Shown here piece after piece: positions 46,696 to 59,345 of a stretch of 64,000 nucleotides of DNA. The stretch is from contig NC_044282.2 of NCBI RefSeq assembly GCF_004027225.2, positions 50,808,576-50,872,575 on the forward strand, in the 5' to 3' direction. Position 1 is the first letter of the stretch. Every line of letters begins with the position of its first letter. The DNA comes from Strigops habroptila (taxonomy: Eukaryota; Chordata; Aves; Psittaciformes; Psittacidae). The notes under the pieces were generated by a model. The model made no database searches, was not told the origin of the DNA, and saw nothing but the letters and a program-made list of their open reading frames with translations. The position numbers and the translations under genes are program-made.

Positions 46696-46872
46696 TCATA
46701 GAATCATAGAATCAACTAGGTTGGAAAAGACCTTTAAGATCAACAAGTCCAACCTTTACCACAGTACTGCCAAGTCCACCACTAAACCATGTCATGAAAG
46801 GCCTCATTTACATGGGCTTTGAACCCTACCAGGGACTGTGATTCCACCACTTCCCTGGGAAGCCTGTTCTCA
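46696..46872 (-). mobile_element. CR1 LINE 3' end, minus strand
   Basis: Begins with TCATAGAATCATAGAATCAA, the antisense of the CR1 terminal repeats, followed by AGGTTGGAAAAGACCTTTAA, GATCAACAAGTCCAACC, ACTGCCAAGTCCACCACTAA and CCACTTCCCTGGGAAGCCTG. Complete 3' terminus, 5'-truncated. Confidence 0.95.
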
Positions 46873-49801
46873 CTGTGTAGAATTTAGTTTTCCCATTTGA
46901 ATGGGAAAATAATTTGTTATAGATTCAAAAAGATAAAAGTAATTAACAATAAGACTTAATGTACTTTTTACACAAGGAATTTCTCATTTACTTACAAGAA
47001 GCTGTCAGTAGCATCAGCATGGAAGTAGAGCAAATTTTTTTAAAATAATCTTACATGGGATCTAAGAGAAAAAAAACAACCAACAAAAAAGCCTTTGAAA
47101 GTTCTCATAGTTAAAAATACGAAGATACACAAAACAACATAATGATGACTGTAGGAAAAATTATAGCATACTATAATGTTATCTAAAGAAATCAACATAC
47201 CATCTGTAAATTAACTAATGTATTTCAAGACACATTTTAGCATGAAAAATATAGTAGCTTTGTGTACTGTCAATACTCTATTTTCTTTCTATCAAGAGTG
47301 CTACAGAGAAAATGATATTTTTTTTCTCTACAGCATCTGATGCCTGAAAACATGAAAATATTTTTTTTTTTTACAACTTCTTAGTGCTATATTGCTGTAA
47401 GGTGCATAATCCAGCATTGCTTGGCTACTTCCCAGAAAGCTATGAAATTACATCAGGATTGCATTAGAAAGGAAAGTAAACTATAATAAAATGGTTTGCA
47501 TTAGTAACCGTGTCGTGATTTGCTCCGGCATCGGTGACACTGAATAATGCCAGCGCTCTGCATTTGCCTGCTTGAGGTACTTGATTTCCACAGCTAAAGG
47601 TGGCAGGAGCCCTGCGCCACCTGCTCCCTACTGGAGTGGAAATTTGGCCTTAGACAGGGTCACTTAAAATGCAATGGAGATATACTATGAATTTCATAGT
47701 TTTATGGCAACCATCCCACATGTTCTCCTCAATGGCGCAAAATATGTATTTGGGGATGTAAAGATTCTGGAGGGAAAGAATTCCTTGGGATGAGGAGAGT
47801 AAGTTGCTTATGATGCTGGCAGTTCTGGGATCCTAGGAAGAATCCAGATGCTATGTTTCCCCTGCAGTCTGGACAAGTAATTCTGTTGAGTGAAGTATTT
47901 GGCATCATGGATGTTAGTGTGTCTCTCTAACAATGGGGAACTCTTAAAACAAAAAAAAAAATAAAAGAAAATCCAACATCTATTTGGACAGTACTTTACT
48001 AGTGCCACAGGGATGCATATTTTGAGAAAGAAAAAAATTGTGATTTTTTTTTAATTAGAATATTACAAACTACCACAACGTAAGAGATTATAAACTTCAA
48101 ACAGCTCTACTAATATGCTATCGAGTAGTGATAGTATTATGACTGACTCTATTTCAAGTAGGAAGGGAGAAGCACATTGAAAAATCTTTCTTTTTTGGCT
48201 CCAGAAGCAAGCTTACTTGTTAATTTGATTTTACTAGCAATAAAACAATCTTGGACTTAAAAAAACAACCAAATAAAAAAACCCCAACAAACCAACAACA
48301 CAAAACAAACAGACAAAACAAAAAAAACCAACAAAACCAACAACAACAAAAGAAAAAAAAAAAGTTCATCTGAATGGTCTTTGTGAATTACATCAAGACT
48401 TAAAATTTCTGTTCCAGTTCTGGAAAATCTGTCGTATCCTGCCCTGGGCTCTGGCTTTCTCTGGCAGCCTCAGTACCCCATTGATGGATGGGTGGTGTGT
48501 CAGACACAGCCCCCATCACCACCCAGCCCAGAAGTCTGCTTGCTGGATCAGCCCAGCCACACACAACTCTCCTTATTCTTCTGCTGTTCTCCCAGAGCAA
48601 CTTGCCTTCACCTACTATTTTTATGTTCTTCAAATGTTTAGTGAGTGTTGGTTTGTGTTCACTTTTTTCACAGTGTTTGTGATTTTATAAATCTTTCTCA
48701 TGCTTCCTATCACCTCTGTTCCAAGCTGGAGAAGCCTAGGATTTCATTTCTTCTCAAACTGGACTGCCACTCTGAGAGTAAATTCATTTCACTAAAAGGA
48801 ATATCAATCAGGTTTTCACCAAATACTCTCATCATACTTGGGCAAAAAGGTTCTACAAGCTTTGGAATAGCATGAGTAAACACAAGAATGTTTGTTTGTT
48901 TGTTTTTCCCCAGGTACTGTTGGTTTATCTCCCTTGATTTATTAGCTGGGAAGCTAGCTCCCAATGGATTCTCTCATCTCATATTTTCCGACATACCACT
49001 TACCCCAAAATACACCAAATCATGTGAAGAAAAATGAAATTGTAGACAAATATATTTCATTTTAACTGTGAATGGGTAACCATGAAAGTGTTAGTTCCTA
49101 TAGAGATTTTTTCTTTATCCAGTTTCAATTCAATATTTTTCCAATTTTCTGAAAGTATTCTATTATTGCTGATAATTCAGAAATTAATAATGAAAAACCA
49201 CTATATACTACACTATAGAGATTGCTTGATAAGGTGAGTGCAGTCAAGCATGCTTCCTGATGCAGTAAAGGCAAGTGGAAGGTCCATGTTCAAAAAGCAA
49301 AGAATGGTGCCATTATCACAAAATGTGAAATTGTGTCTTTGGGAGCAGTAATTCTGAAAAGGCTTTACAAATCACATGGATAACCAAATCAATACGAACA
49401 TCTGATGCAGTTATATAGCTAAGAAAGTCACCTTGTAAAGAAAGTCACCTTAGTCCTTCCCCTGAGAAACTATTCAAGACTTGGAAATATATCTTTGTTG
49501 GCAAGAGATTTGAGGAGTTTAGTCTATTTATAGTATAGTAAGATAACAAACAAAATGGTGATTACATATAATGACTAATCCTGTAATCATTAGGAAAAGG
49601 GATACTGAAAACTCTCTACTCATGCAGACAATAACATATAAAGATAAAAAAAATGGAAGTAATCTTTTCAGCAGAAGGAGAGCAATTGGGACAAATTCCC
49701 AAGTGGATTGTGCATCTCTTTAAGACTTCCCATATAAATCACATTTTCTAGGAAAAGACCACAGTCCTTAAAAAAGAGCCAAAGTCTTAATTTAGAAAAT
49801 A
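46873..49801. other. Non-coding with low-complexity tracts
   Basis: 47515-47640 is locally GC- and CpG-richer (CTCCGGCATCGGTGAC, CCCTGCGCCACCTGCTCCCT) with no repeat signature. An A/C-rich tract occupies 48258-48364. A 17-bp unit repeats at 49421-49451 (AAGAAAGTCACCTT twice). No gene recognised. Confidence 0.45.
48258..48364. repeat. A/C-rich low-complexity tract
   Basis: Over 100 bp almost entirely A and C (CAACAA, CCAACAAA repetition), ending in a run of A. Confidence 0.9.
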
Positions 49802-50160
49802 GAGGGTGTGGTTCTTTATCTCTCTACAACTACCTGAAAGGAGGACAGATTAAGGAGGTGACTGGTCTCTTCTCCCAAGTAACAAGTGACAGAACAAGTG
49901 GTAACAGCCTCAAGCTATGTTGGGGGAGTTTAGACTGGATTTTAGGAAAAATTTCTTCTCCAAAACGGTAGTCAGGTATTGAAACAGGCTGCCCAGGGAA
50001 GTGGTGAATTTACTGTCCCTGGAAATGTTAAAAAAACGTGTAGATAAGGCTGTTGGTGATGTGGTTTAGTGGTGGACTTGGCAGTCCTGGGGAAATGGTT
50101 GGACATGATGATCTTAAAGGTCTTTTCCAACCTAGCTGATTCTATGATCCTATCTTATGA
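49802..50160 (+). mobile_element. CR1 LINE 3' end, plus strand
   Basis: CR1 3' region in sense: CTCTACAACTACCTGAAAGG, GGTCTCTTCTCCCAAGTAAC, AGTGACAGAACAAGTGGTAA, GAAACAGGCTGCCCAGGGAA, TTTAGTGGTGGACTTGGCAG, CTTAAAGGTCTTTTCCAACC and a terminal GATTCTATGATCCTATC. Same subfamily as the antisense copy at 46696-46872. Confidence 0.95.
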
Positions 50161-51194
50161 AAAATACAGGACTGAGTCATTGAAATGGTTCCTTTAAATG
50201 ATATAAAAATTATTGTACTAATTGCCTCTTAACTTCACACTTCTAAGTTCTTCTTCATATCAGTAATAGTATTAATAACTATGACCGTATCTCCAATGCC
50301 ATCACCTTTCATGTATGACAGTAATTAAACATAAAGATAAGTCCCACATTTCTCAGTTCAAAAGATATTTTTCCCTATAGGGTAACAGCAGGCTAGATTT
50401 GATATTTAAAGTCATTCTGCTGAGTTTGTTTTTCTTGCTTCCTATTTCTCAATTTCAAACATGTTCCGACTTGGTCATATTTCATTCAGAAAAAAATATT
50501 TTTCAATCTGGAGAGTACAGACACATCATATTTAAGCTAATCTCACAGCTATCCCACCAGCAATCACTGGCACATGCATTTCTCAGTTTCCATAGTTGTT
50601 TCACACCTTGCCTTTTTTGCCTTTCCCCCCATTCAGACTTATCATAATGAGTTCAGGAGAGCATCAAGGATCCATGCACATCACCATACGGCTTTTCCAC
50701 CCATGTGCCGAGCCAGGTCAAATACTTCTTAACAGAGACCAAAACAGAATGTGTGAAACTTCTAGTGGAATTCCTCACACTGGGATTCAGACCACAATTG
50801 AGTACCATATGCTCCATGAGAATGCTTATTTTGTCTCTTGCACTTTGAATTAAAAGGAAAACCACAGAAATGGGGTAGTAAGAAAAATCTAAAAAGCAAC
50901 CCCAAAATTATGTTCCTAATAACCCCAAAAGGCATCCAAGAATGGACCCATTTCCCAGAACTGATATTTAAATGAAAAGGTTCTCATCAAACTGAACTAG
51001 AGTTAAACCTCAACCAATTATATTTAAATGTAATGAAAAATAAATACAACTGAGCTATTAAGATAGCTGGAATAGCTAAAGGTCTGTCAGCACTTCCATT
51101 ATAAACCTAGTTTGTTCAGGAGATTATAAGTGCTGTAAAAGTGTGTTCCAGGCTGAAACTTGGCAGACAAATGTTGTAGTTTTAGAGGCTGGGA

Positions 51195-51228
<34 letters not shown>

Positions 51229-53498
51229 TACATTCAGAAAATGATTGGCCACTTTTAAGTTATAGGATTGGTAGTTTCTGGAATTTTCTAACACTATTCT
51301 TGGCGTTCCCATAATTCAAAAAAGGACTGATTTTAAAAATAAGATGATGTAAGCTATTATTAGTCCATTATGTGAACTAACCATATGCTGCTTTTGGGAT
51401 TTGTACAGGGGTTTATTTTTAAAAGGCAAATGGGTTCAAATGCAGGTCGCTAGACTCATATAGTTTGTTTGACTCATAGGGTGGGATTTTTCAAGCACCT
51501 TCAGCAGTGACCTACCTCAGCTCCCAAGAGCTGTCATCAATGGTGTCAAAAGCTGAGGACTTAGTATACCCACACTCATCAGCTGGAGTAATGACAATAA
51601 ACTGCTTATTCTTTTATTATTCATCTCTCACAACTTCTCTTTGTGATGGACTGGAGTTTTATCAAAAATTCTCAGTATGGGATAGCACAGATTTATTGGT
51701 ATAATTTCTTCCCTACCTCCTTCTCTCTGGTAACTTACAGATGTGGGAAACCAACTGAGCATCAAAGTCCTTTCCCTCCCAGCAATGCCTCCTTAATCAG
51801 TTTCTGCAAGAAGTACAGGATTATCTGGGATGCAACACACACTTCTGTCCTTGAACAAGAAAGCAAGTGAACTCTGGCTGTCCACTTCACCCTACAGACC
51901 ACAGTATGACAGCAATGCTACACACAGTGTGGATGCAGAACTAGAAAAGAGATGAGCTGTGAATGCAAAGCACGTGACAATTGTCTAGGAACATGACTAG
52001 TCAGAGAGAAACAAGGATACTTCTTTGTAAGAATGTGTGAAGAGGCACCACTGCAAAAATATCTGTGATGTCAAGGAACATTAATCTTTCACGTTCTTTC
52101 TGTTCATGGAGGAGAGCGGGTGTGTGTGTCCAGGGGGAATGGGTAATGGACACTGCTGCTATCATCACAAATCTTAGCCAGGGTCTTCAAAGGGCTGAAG
52201 AAATCTATTCTGACATTTAGAAATCCCAAGCTCCACAGGGTCCTTCCAGCACTTTCCCAAGCTCAGCTGTGGCTACAGAGCTGTTCCACTTTTGTTGATG
52301 CTGAGAACATACTACTTTTTACAAACATGCTTCAAAAAAGATTGTTTCTCTGCTTCCAGAAGAACCAGCAAGGCAATGGTTTCAGACACAGTACCCTGAG
52401 GCAGGAAATCAGCACTTACATTTGGGCTTCGAAGAGGCAGATCAAGGATTTGAGCTACCACTTTTAGAAGAGTAACTGAACTAGGAAGCTATTGATTATT
52501 CCAGAAAAGAGCTTTTTCTTTCTCACTTCCTTTAGTGTGGTTGTTAGCATGTGGAATGAGTTCTGTGTCAAGTTTCTGAAGGATCACAAGCAATTTTGTT
52601 TCTTGATTATGTGGAACAGAAAGAGGATGCTGAAATCTGAAAATGTATCATAAAATTAACTGAATAATTACTTTCTGACTAACACTTGTTAATTTCCATG
52701 AGACATGGAATAGTATGCTTTTTTCTCTATTTATTTACATAATGAAGTATGCTAACAAAAATTACTTATTTTTCTTTGTTGTTTTTCAACTTGATCCTTT
52801 ACAAATAACTTTTTACTTCAATCAATGTTAAGGTTTTTTGATATGCAGGTTTAAAAGAAAATTATGCAGCACAATCGTAGCATTTGGGGTGAGAAAGCAT
52901 ATTTGCAGGTATTTAATATTGCTAATGATAGCTCTAAAATACTAATCTAATCTCTTTCATACTCACAAACTATGTCGGTTTTCAGGATCAGACTTGGTAG
53001 GGAGGTTGTCCTCATTAAGGAGAATTAAAAAATATTGTCAGTGTGACTGCTCCTAGTTCACTACATAAGTGAAAAGAAAACAGGAGACTGGAAACAAACA
53101 GAAAGTACAAGTTAACGTATATCACAACTCAGCCTTGTCAGCCACCTTATAATATTTCAATATTTCTCCTACCGTCACTGAACATTATGTAATACATCTA
53201 TTAGGATTTCTTCTGAAATGTTTAGTTACTGAATACTTTTTACCATGAGAAACTTTTATTTTTTCCCTGCTGGGAATGAAGGGAGTCATGGGTCAGATTA
53301 ACCTGGTATGACCCAGTGCCTAATTGAAAGACTACCACAGACTCTATTCAAAGGCTCCAGCACAAGCCTCCAGAGGGGCATAAATTCAGAGGAGTAAGAT
53401 TTGCTTTGTCATGCTGAGCATCCTCCAAAGGCAAGGATTTGCCATGTTTTAGCATAACGGGGGGAGCACTTCTGCATTAGGCCTGAGATTTGCCTTAC
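50161..53498. other. Non-coding, nothing recognised
   Basis: T-rich homopolymer (T11-C-T19) at 51195-51225. No transposon ends or recognisable domains in the short open frames. Confidence 0.5.
51195..51225. repeat. T-rich homopolymer (T11 C T19)
   Basis: Equivalent to an A tract on the minus strand. No associated retrotransposed body recognised. Confidence 0.9.
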
Positions 53499-53629
53499 CT
53501 AGAACTCCCCAAAATCTGCATGGAGGTCATCCCCCCATTCTCCACCCAGCCTTCCTGTCTCCAGCCTGGCCTGGTAATCTGTGCTCCCAAAAGCTTTGCA
53601 GATGAATGGAAGCTCTGTGTCACAGTCTT
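53499..53629 (-). other. Candidate terminal exon with C-type-lectin-like ending, unproven
   Basis: On the minus strand, the pyrimidine-rich TTTTTTCCTTTCACAACC and CCTTAG form a good acceptor. The following 131 bp are open and end with TAG, immediately before GTAAGG. The peptide begins DCDTELPFICKAFG and ends DLHADFGEF; C-x5-PFICK is how many C-type lectin domains end. The segment is visibly GC-richer than its flanks. Against it: the usual W-N-D spacing before the first Cys is not present, no other lectin exon was seen nearby, and the frame could be chance. It may be a relic exon or nothing. Confidence 0.2.
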
Positions 53630-56524
53630 CTAAGGGGTTGTGAAAGGAAAAAAGATCTTGTTGATCATCTAGGCTATCATCATCCCACAAGTCTCAGATG
53701 CTATCTAGTTGACAGTCTTTTTTACAAGCCATAACCACTTTTCAGTGGAAGACATGCTGGTAGAAGAGAGAGACTGAACTCCTGGAAGCTGTAAATGAAA
53801 CATGGCCTTGACTTCCTTCATGAAAGTCTTTAAAAGTGCAATTGTGTCCCTCAGCATGAAATCAAGGCTGTTTCAGAAAAAAACCTTGAATTCTCACACA
53901 GTGGCATCATCAATCCCATCAACAAAAATAATACAAAAAAAATATTTTGACTCCTTTCAATAAGATCTTTAATTTGTTTCATCATCTTTTATTATATGGT
54001 GACCATGTTAATGAAAAAATTGATTTCATTCACCTCTCTGCCAAGAAGTGACATAGTAGGCAGAAAAAGCCATGGTTGCTCTCCTGCTGGGAAGGCATCA
54101 GTGAACAAGCTGCACTGTTTCCAACTGCAGGGCACTTTATGGTTTGCTAGGAATCAGGCATCTGTGAGAGAAAAGAGTGGACAGGAAACCTTTTCGCTCC
54201 CCGCAATGCAGAGGACAGGGAAAAGATTCGATCACTAAGTTTCAGATGTAACCAGAGCAGCACTGCTCAGACCACAGTATCTCCTTGACTTCTTTGCAAT
54301 CTCTCATCCTCTGTGGGGGCCACAGGCTGTATCTAAGTAGTGGGGAGGGAGGGGAGTGGAGGACAAGTGGAACAAGGGGGAGGAAGAACTGTTAAATTAA
54401 AGTTGTGCTTTCTCCATATCAGAATTTCTTCTCAAGTCTGATTCTAGAGAAGACACTTTAAAGCTGTTAAATACCCAAATCTCAGTCAGAGGATTAAACA
54501 TAATTTTAAATCTCACTTCACACTTCTGTGTCAATTTCAGTAGGCACTTTTAGTTGAACTCCAATTGCCAGGTGGTGAGTTGGGCTAAGGGAAGAAAGCT
54601 CTAAGTCAACAGCTGCTCACAATTTCCTTTTCAATTATCAAAACATACCCATACCCTCCTCACCCTGAAATCTCCTAGCTTCTCTTATGACTCTTAACTC
54701 CATACTCCATTATCTTTTAAGGAAAATGAGATTAATTTGGATTCATCCTCAATGTGATTATGAAAGGGGAAATTCATTAAACCACTCAAAGCAGATCCTT
54801 TTAAGGCTTTGTTTTTGTTGTGTGAAAGCAAGCTAAGGAATTTTCAATATTGGAACACCTCACCCCTTGGCTGCATCACTTCAAAACCAAATGTTCAACT
54901 ATTTGCAGCTCTATTGTTAGATTGCTTTGTTATGTGATACATTCCCTGACTGCATGCTCTATGACACTGGGAATCATAAAACCCCCATTTTGGAAATGAA
55001 CTCTGGTATGTACATAACCCGCATACCAGGGAGCAGGGCTTGGTGGCACTCAGAGCACTGCCTGTGTTACGAGGTGTTAGTGAAAGTTTTGGTCTCTTCA
55101 GCCCCTTTTATTGGTTCTGCAGTGGATTTCTTACTTACAGATATTTTCAAAACCAGCAGTTCCAAGGGAAGTCTACCTATTGCCAAAAGTTTAAAGCTGA
55201 ATTTCTTGGCATTCGCAAGCAATGATTTCATCAGAACATGAAATAAGTCAGAGCTGCTGTTGAAAGACACCATTTTATAATCCAGCATTGTAAATTTAAG
55301 ACTTTTATTTGCTGCAGAGTTTGGTTTCCATTTGTTAACTCTCTGATAGGTGTATTGCTTGGGAACAGATATAGAAGTTTTATAGGCCCTTTGTGCAATT
55401 GAAAACCCCTGTATAGAATACCATGGTGCGCTGCCCATTAACATCATTAAAGACTTTTACAAGAGTATCATGTTCACACTTATATGTACTTTACTCTAGC
55501 GTCTCTCCCCGTGCCATGTTTGAATTATTATAAATGGGCCAACGCAAAATGCTGCCTCAATAGCTGAAGTAGGGAGGCTTTGTTTAAAATTCAAATAATA
55601 GCTGAATAGTATCTGTTTGTTCCTGATCAACGCTCTGCATACAAAAAACATTGCACTTTCTTAAAAGGCAGCAAATGTGGACAAATATTAGCTTTTGGAA
55701 CTAAAGGGGAAGTTATTCATTCACTCAGCAATACTTTGCAAGCTATCAATCTTGCAGGTATTTCTATTAGCTTTAATCATCGAGGTTGTTTGTTTGGAGC
55801 AATTTCTAAGAGAATAAAGGTACCTTTGGCTCTTATCTCCTGTCATCAAAGTATCCATTAGGAAATCCAAGCCCTGTAGGCAAGCTCAAGGGATTACTCA
55901 AAGAGGTTTTCTTAAAACAATCAAGAATTCGGTGCCCTCTCTTCAGTGCACAGGAGTTCAGTTGGAAACCATAATCTGAAAGAGAGGTTTATCTGGGGCT
56001 TACTACAATTTGAACAGGATTTTGTCCAAGGCAAACCTACAGATAAAAGCACCTAAAGTGTGTTGAAACAAAGATGAGCCTGCATTCCTTGTGGTGCTGT
56101 TTCTAAGTCCAGTGGTCTGTCAACAAAGTGAGGGGAAAAGCTCTAAAAGTCTTACAATTATCACAATAGTCAGTAGATTGGCCCACTGAGATGCTAATTA
56201 ATAGCTTTTTAATAAAGGAATGCTGATAAAGTGTGAAGCAGTCAAAAGCTGGTTCAGCATTAAGGGTGGGAAGGCTTACCAAGTAAACAGGAAGCTTGAG
56301 GATGGGGAAATGTAAAGATTGAGAACTTGTTAAGTTACAAAATGCCTTTAAGATACAGATGAGCTTAAATTGAAAAAAATTCTGAAATGCATATAAACCT
56401 GAATTTCCACAGAGTTTGACTATTTTCATTCTTTAGGTGCAGGAATTTAATTCAGCTCACTGCTAATGAAAAGAGAGGAGACGTGTTGAAAATGCTAATG
56501 TACCTCTACATTTAGGATCCCTGG
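53630..56524. other. Non-coding, candidate conserved block at 55240-55950
   Basis: No transposon recognised. 54330-54385 is a purine-rich G-tract region. 55240-55950 has non-repetitive AT-rich sequence with motif-like stretches (TTTGAATTATTATAAATGGG, TAGCTTTAATCATCGAGG) of the sort seen in conserved enhancers; this is an impression only. A 126-codon minus-strand open frame (55067-55447) matches nothing known. Confidence 0.4.
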
Positions 56525-56660
56525 GCTTAGGAGAGAGTCTGGTGTAGTACAGCCAGGACTTGGGTGACCTGGGTTCAACTCCTGCTTCTTCTACTTGAGT
56601 GCCTTACCCTCTTTGGTTTTCCTTCCCTGGGAAGAGAAATGATGAATGCCTTGAGATCAG
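56525..56660 (+). mobile_element. MIR fossil, plus strand
   Basis: GAGTCTGGTGTAGTACAGCC, GGACTTGGGTGACCTGGG, then an intact polymerase III B box GGTTCAACTCC (56572-56582), followed by TGCTTCTTCTACTTGAGTGC, CTTACCCTCTTTGG and a CCTTCCCTGGGAAG core/tail. The order follows the MIR consensus from its tRNA-like head, so this copy keeps much of the 5' part. Confidence 0.75.
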
Positions 56661-56679
56661 CTGAAGAAAAGCCTAACAT

Positions 56680-56737
56680 GGAATTTAGATATTCTACTAC
56701 TGCTCTAAAAGGAATTTAGATACCCTACTACTGCTCT
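56680..56737. repeat. 31-bp-period tandem duplication
   Basis: GGAATTTAGATATTCTACTA plus CTGCTCT at 56680-56706 recurs at 56711-56737 with two substitutions. Confidence 0.9.
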
Positions 56738-57119
56738 TCCCAAGAGTCCCAACTGTGAGTTGGAACTTCATCTTTGGTTCTGTAGGAACAGAGAGCACAA
56801 AGGCTGGCTCTGCCTTGAAGAACTTACTGTAATTGAATGGGCTTGACTGAGTCACAAATGAACAAGTAAAAATTTTTAGAGAAACATTGTGTTTCAGCTT
56901 CTTCAGGTAACAGATACAATTATGCTTTTCTTTAGACTGGAAGATTTTCAGAGCACATAACCAGGAAATAAACATGTCTACAACAGTGTCAATCTATAAA
57001 GGGAATGAGGTAGACAATATGTATTTGAAATTTCAAAATGTTTTTGACAAAAAAGATATTAAAGAAACTTAAAGTTAATTAGAAAACTCATTTTCCATGA
57101 GGATCGAGTTCTTTCCAGG
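56738..57119. other. Non-coding, nothing recognised
   Basis: Short gap between the MIR and the old CR1; no feature seen. Confidence 0.5.
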
Positions 57120-57840
57120 ACTGAAAGTGAATTAAAGTACAGGAAGCAAGTTGTAAGGCTTAATGGTTTCTTTTCAACATGGAGAAGAGTGAACAGTATG
57201 GTCCCTCAGAGATCAGTTCTAGAACCTGTTTTATTCAATTTCTTCATCAGCAACCTGAAAATAGAAGTGAACAGTGACATCTCCAAGTCTGAAAATGAAA
57301 TTAAGTTTTTTGGATAATTGAATAACATGCCAATGACAAGAAACAACAAGAGGATCTCACAAGTGTGTTTGGCTGCAGTTAAAAATAGGCAGCGAGACAT
57401 CAGATATCATTGAAAGGCCACTACCCAGATGCCATCATTTTGGCATATATAAAAGCTTTGATGCACCTACCTCCTCAGTACTGTATGTGGTTTTGTGATC
57501 TCAAGAAAGACATAGTGAAAAGACAGAGTACAGAGAAGAGTAAGTAGGTGATGGAAGAGCTATCATAAAAGAAAACATTAGGAAGATTGGAACACTTTTA
57601 AGAGGAAAAGGCTGGAAGGGATATATAATAAACTTCTGCAAAATACTGATGGAATGTAAACTGTTATCTGGAAAGTATTTCTTTATGCAATAGCTAATTA
57701 AACTTCTGAAATTATGACCATAGAAGGTTGTGGAAGAGGATAGTTTTAGCAGGTTAAAAGTAGATTAGATTGATTCATGGACAACAGGTTCATAAATCAA
57801 TACTAACACGATGAGGCAAAGATATGTGTTCTCCATTTGT
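57120..57840 (+). pseudogene. Old CR1 LINE fragment (RT C-terminal part and 3' region), plus strand
   Basis: GTCCCTCAGAGATCAGTTCT, AGAACCTG and TTTTATTCAATTTCTTCATC with AGCAACCTG correspond to the RT palm sequence (family: VPQGSVLGPVLFN.FI.DL). GGAGATGTCACTGTTCACTT (antisense of 57270-57289) falls where 'SKFADDTK' is expected. Later parts resemble the CR1 C-terminal and 3' region, ending with words like AGGTTGTGGAAGAGGATAG. Frames are broken throughout. An older subfamily than the CR1s at 32.7 and 49.8 kb. Confidence 0.75.
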
Positions 57841-59212
57841 CCTCAAAAAATTTTGATGGGAGATGAACTACAGAGTATGACCAGGCTCATGTACTCCCCC
57901 AAACAGCATCTCATATTGCCACTGTCAGAAGCAGAATACTCAGAAGGACTGCTGATCTGACTCATTAGGGCATTTCTGATGTCCTGACATTTTTTTCTGA
58001 TGTTGGATGTTTACCCTACTTAAGCTAATAAAGAGTAAAAATGTCATATACACAATATTACCTCCCCAGAAATGGACACTGAATTTTAAGACTTGTAGCA
58101 TATTACTGCTTCATTTCCAAGAGTAGCACATCAACGCACAAATGGGAATTACAGGCATGTGTTGAACCAACATCAGGTTAGGAAGAAAGTTAATTTCTCA
58201 GGGAAGAAAACAATCATAATATTAGCTTTTACTTAAACATGATATATTTTTCAGGTTGCTATTAAAAATATAGACTCAAGAAAAAATACTGCACATGGAT
58301 CCAAAATTCTTCCTTCATCCTGACAAATTTACATATTGTGGAATTGTGAAATGTAATTAGTTTTCATTGACTCACATTCCATCTGTTGTCAGGGATATTT
58401 TTACACGATATCATAAAAGAAAGAAGACTATTATAGGCGGCTATACAGTCCATCTATAGCACTGAATGTGGATGAGTTACAACAAGAAGCTCCACTTTTT
58501 CAGGCAGTTCATGTTGGTTCTGTCTAGGCTCCATCCCAATTTTCACCTGATTCACAAATTCTCTGTCTGACATAAAACTTCAGTCTGCTTTGAATCTCTG
58601 TATGTCAACCCACCTCAAAAGGCTTGCAGAGGATAATGCAGCATCTTTCAGCCCAAGCCTGGTTGCCATCAGATCTTTACTGCTTCCTTCAATGCGCAAT
58701 CTGCAAAACTATAAAATTACTGAGGAGAAAACTCCTCTTTTAACATTTACCAGGAAAATATCTGGTGCTGCAGATATTCACAGGCTGACAGAAAGCTAAG
58801 TTTTAAATGTGCAGCAGCATGTGACTGTCCTCAGGAAAGGTAGGAATTTTGAGACAGACATCAAAGGCAGAATACCAACAAGGGACTGTTAAAGTTTTCC
58901 TGTACTGAAACTAAACTAAACCCTCCCACCAGGACTGTCTCTTTGCAGAGGTAAAGCAGGCAGTCATTTAAGGAAGTGAGTTATCAACAGTGACCAGACA
59001 GCCACAGTCCCATTTCCAGCTTTTCCTTTGCCAGAACCTGAAAAGCCAAACTTCGCTGCTACTGTCCCAAAAGAAGTCAGAGCAGCATCTACTGCCATGA
59101 AGGCAGTGGACTTTCCTAGTAGCAACAGTTAATGTTTCTTTACCTCCTAACCTTTAGGGACAGTAAGCACGTATGTTCAGATTCTTTCAGCTCATATTGC
59201 AATGAAAAAATC
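57841..59212. other. Non-coding, nothing recognised
   Basis: No repeat family or exon recognised. Confidence 0.5.
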
Positions 59213-59345
59213 TTATAGAATCATCGAATGGTTAGGGTTGGAAAGGACCATAATATCATCTAGTTCCAACCCCTCTGCCGTGGGCAGGGGCAACTCATAC
59301 TAGATCACGTCACCCAAGGTGCTGTATGACATCTTAAATGCTCTG
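59213..59345 (-). mobile_element. CR1 LINE 3' end, minus strand
   Basis: TTATAGAATCATCGAATGGT, TAGGGTTGGAAAGGACCATA, ATCATCTAGTTCCAACCCCT and GCCGTGGGCAGGGGCAACTC are the antisense CR1 3' end in order, including a decayed terminal repeat. Confidence 0.93.

Noticed and set aside
55067..55447. 126-codon minus-strand open frame
   Set aside because: No motif recognised; overlapping plus-strand frames of similar length argue for chance.
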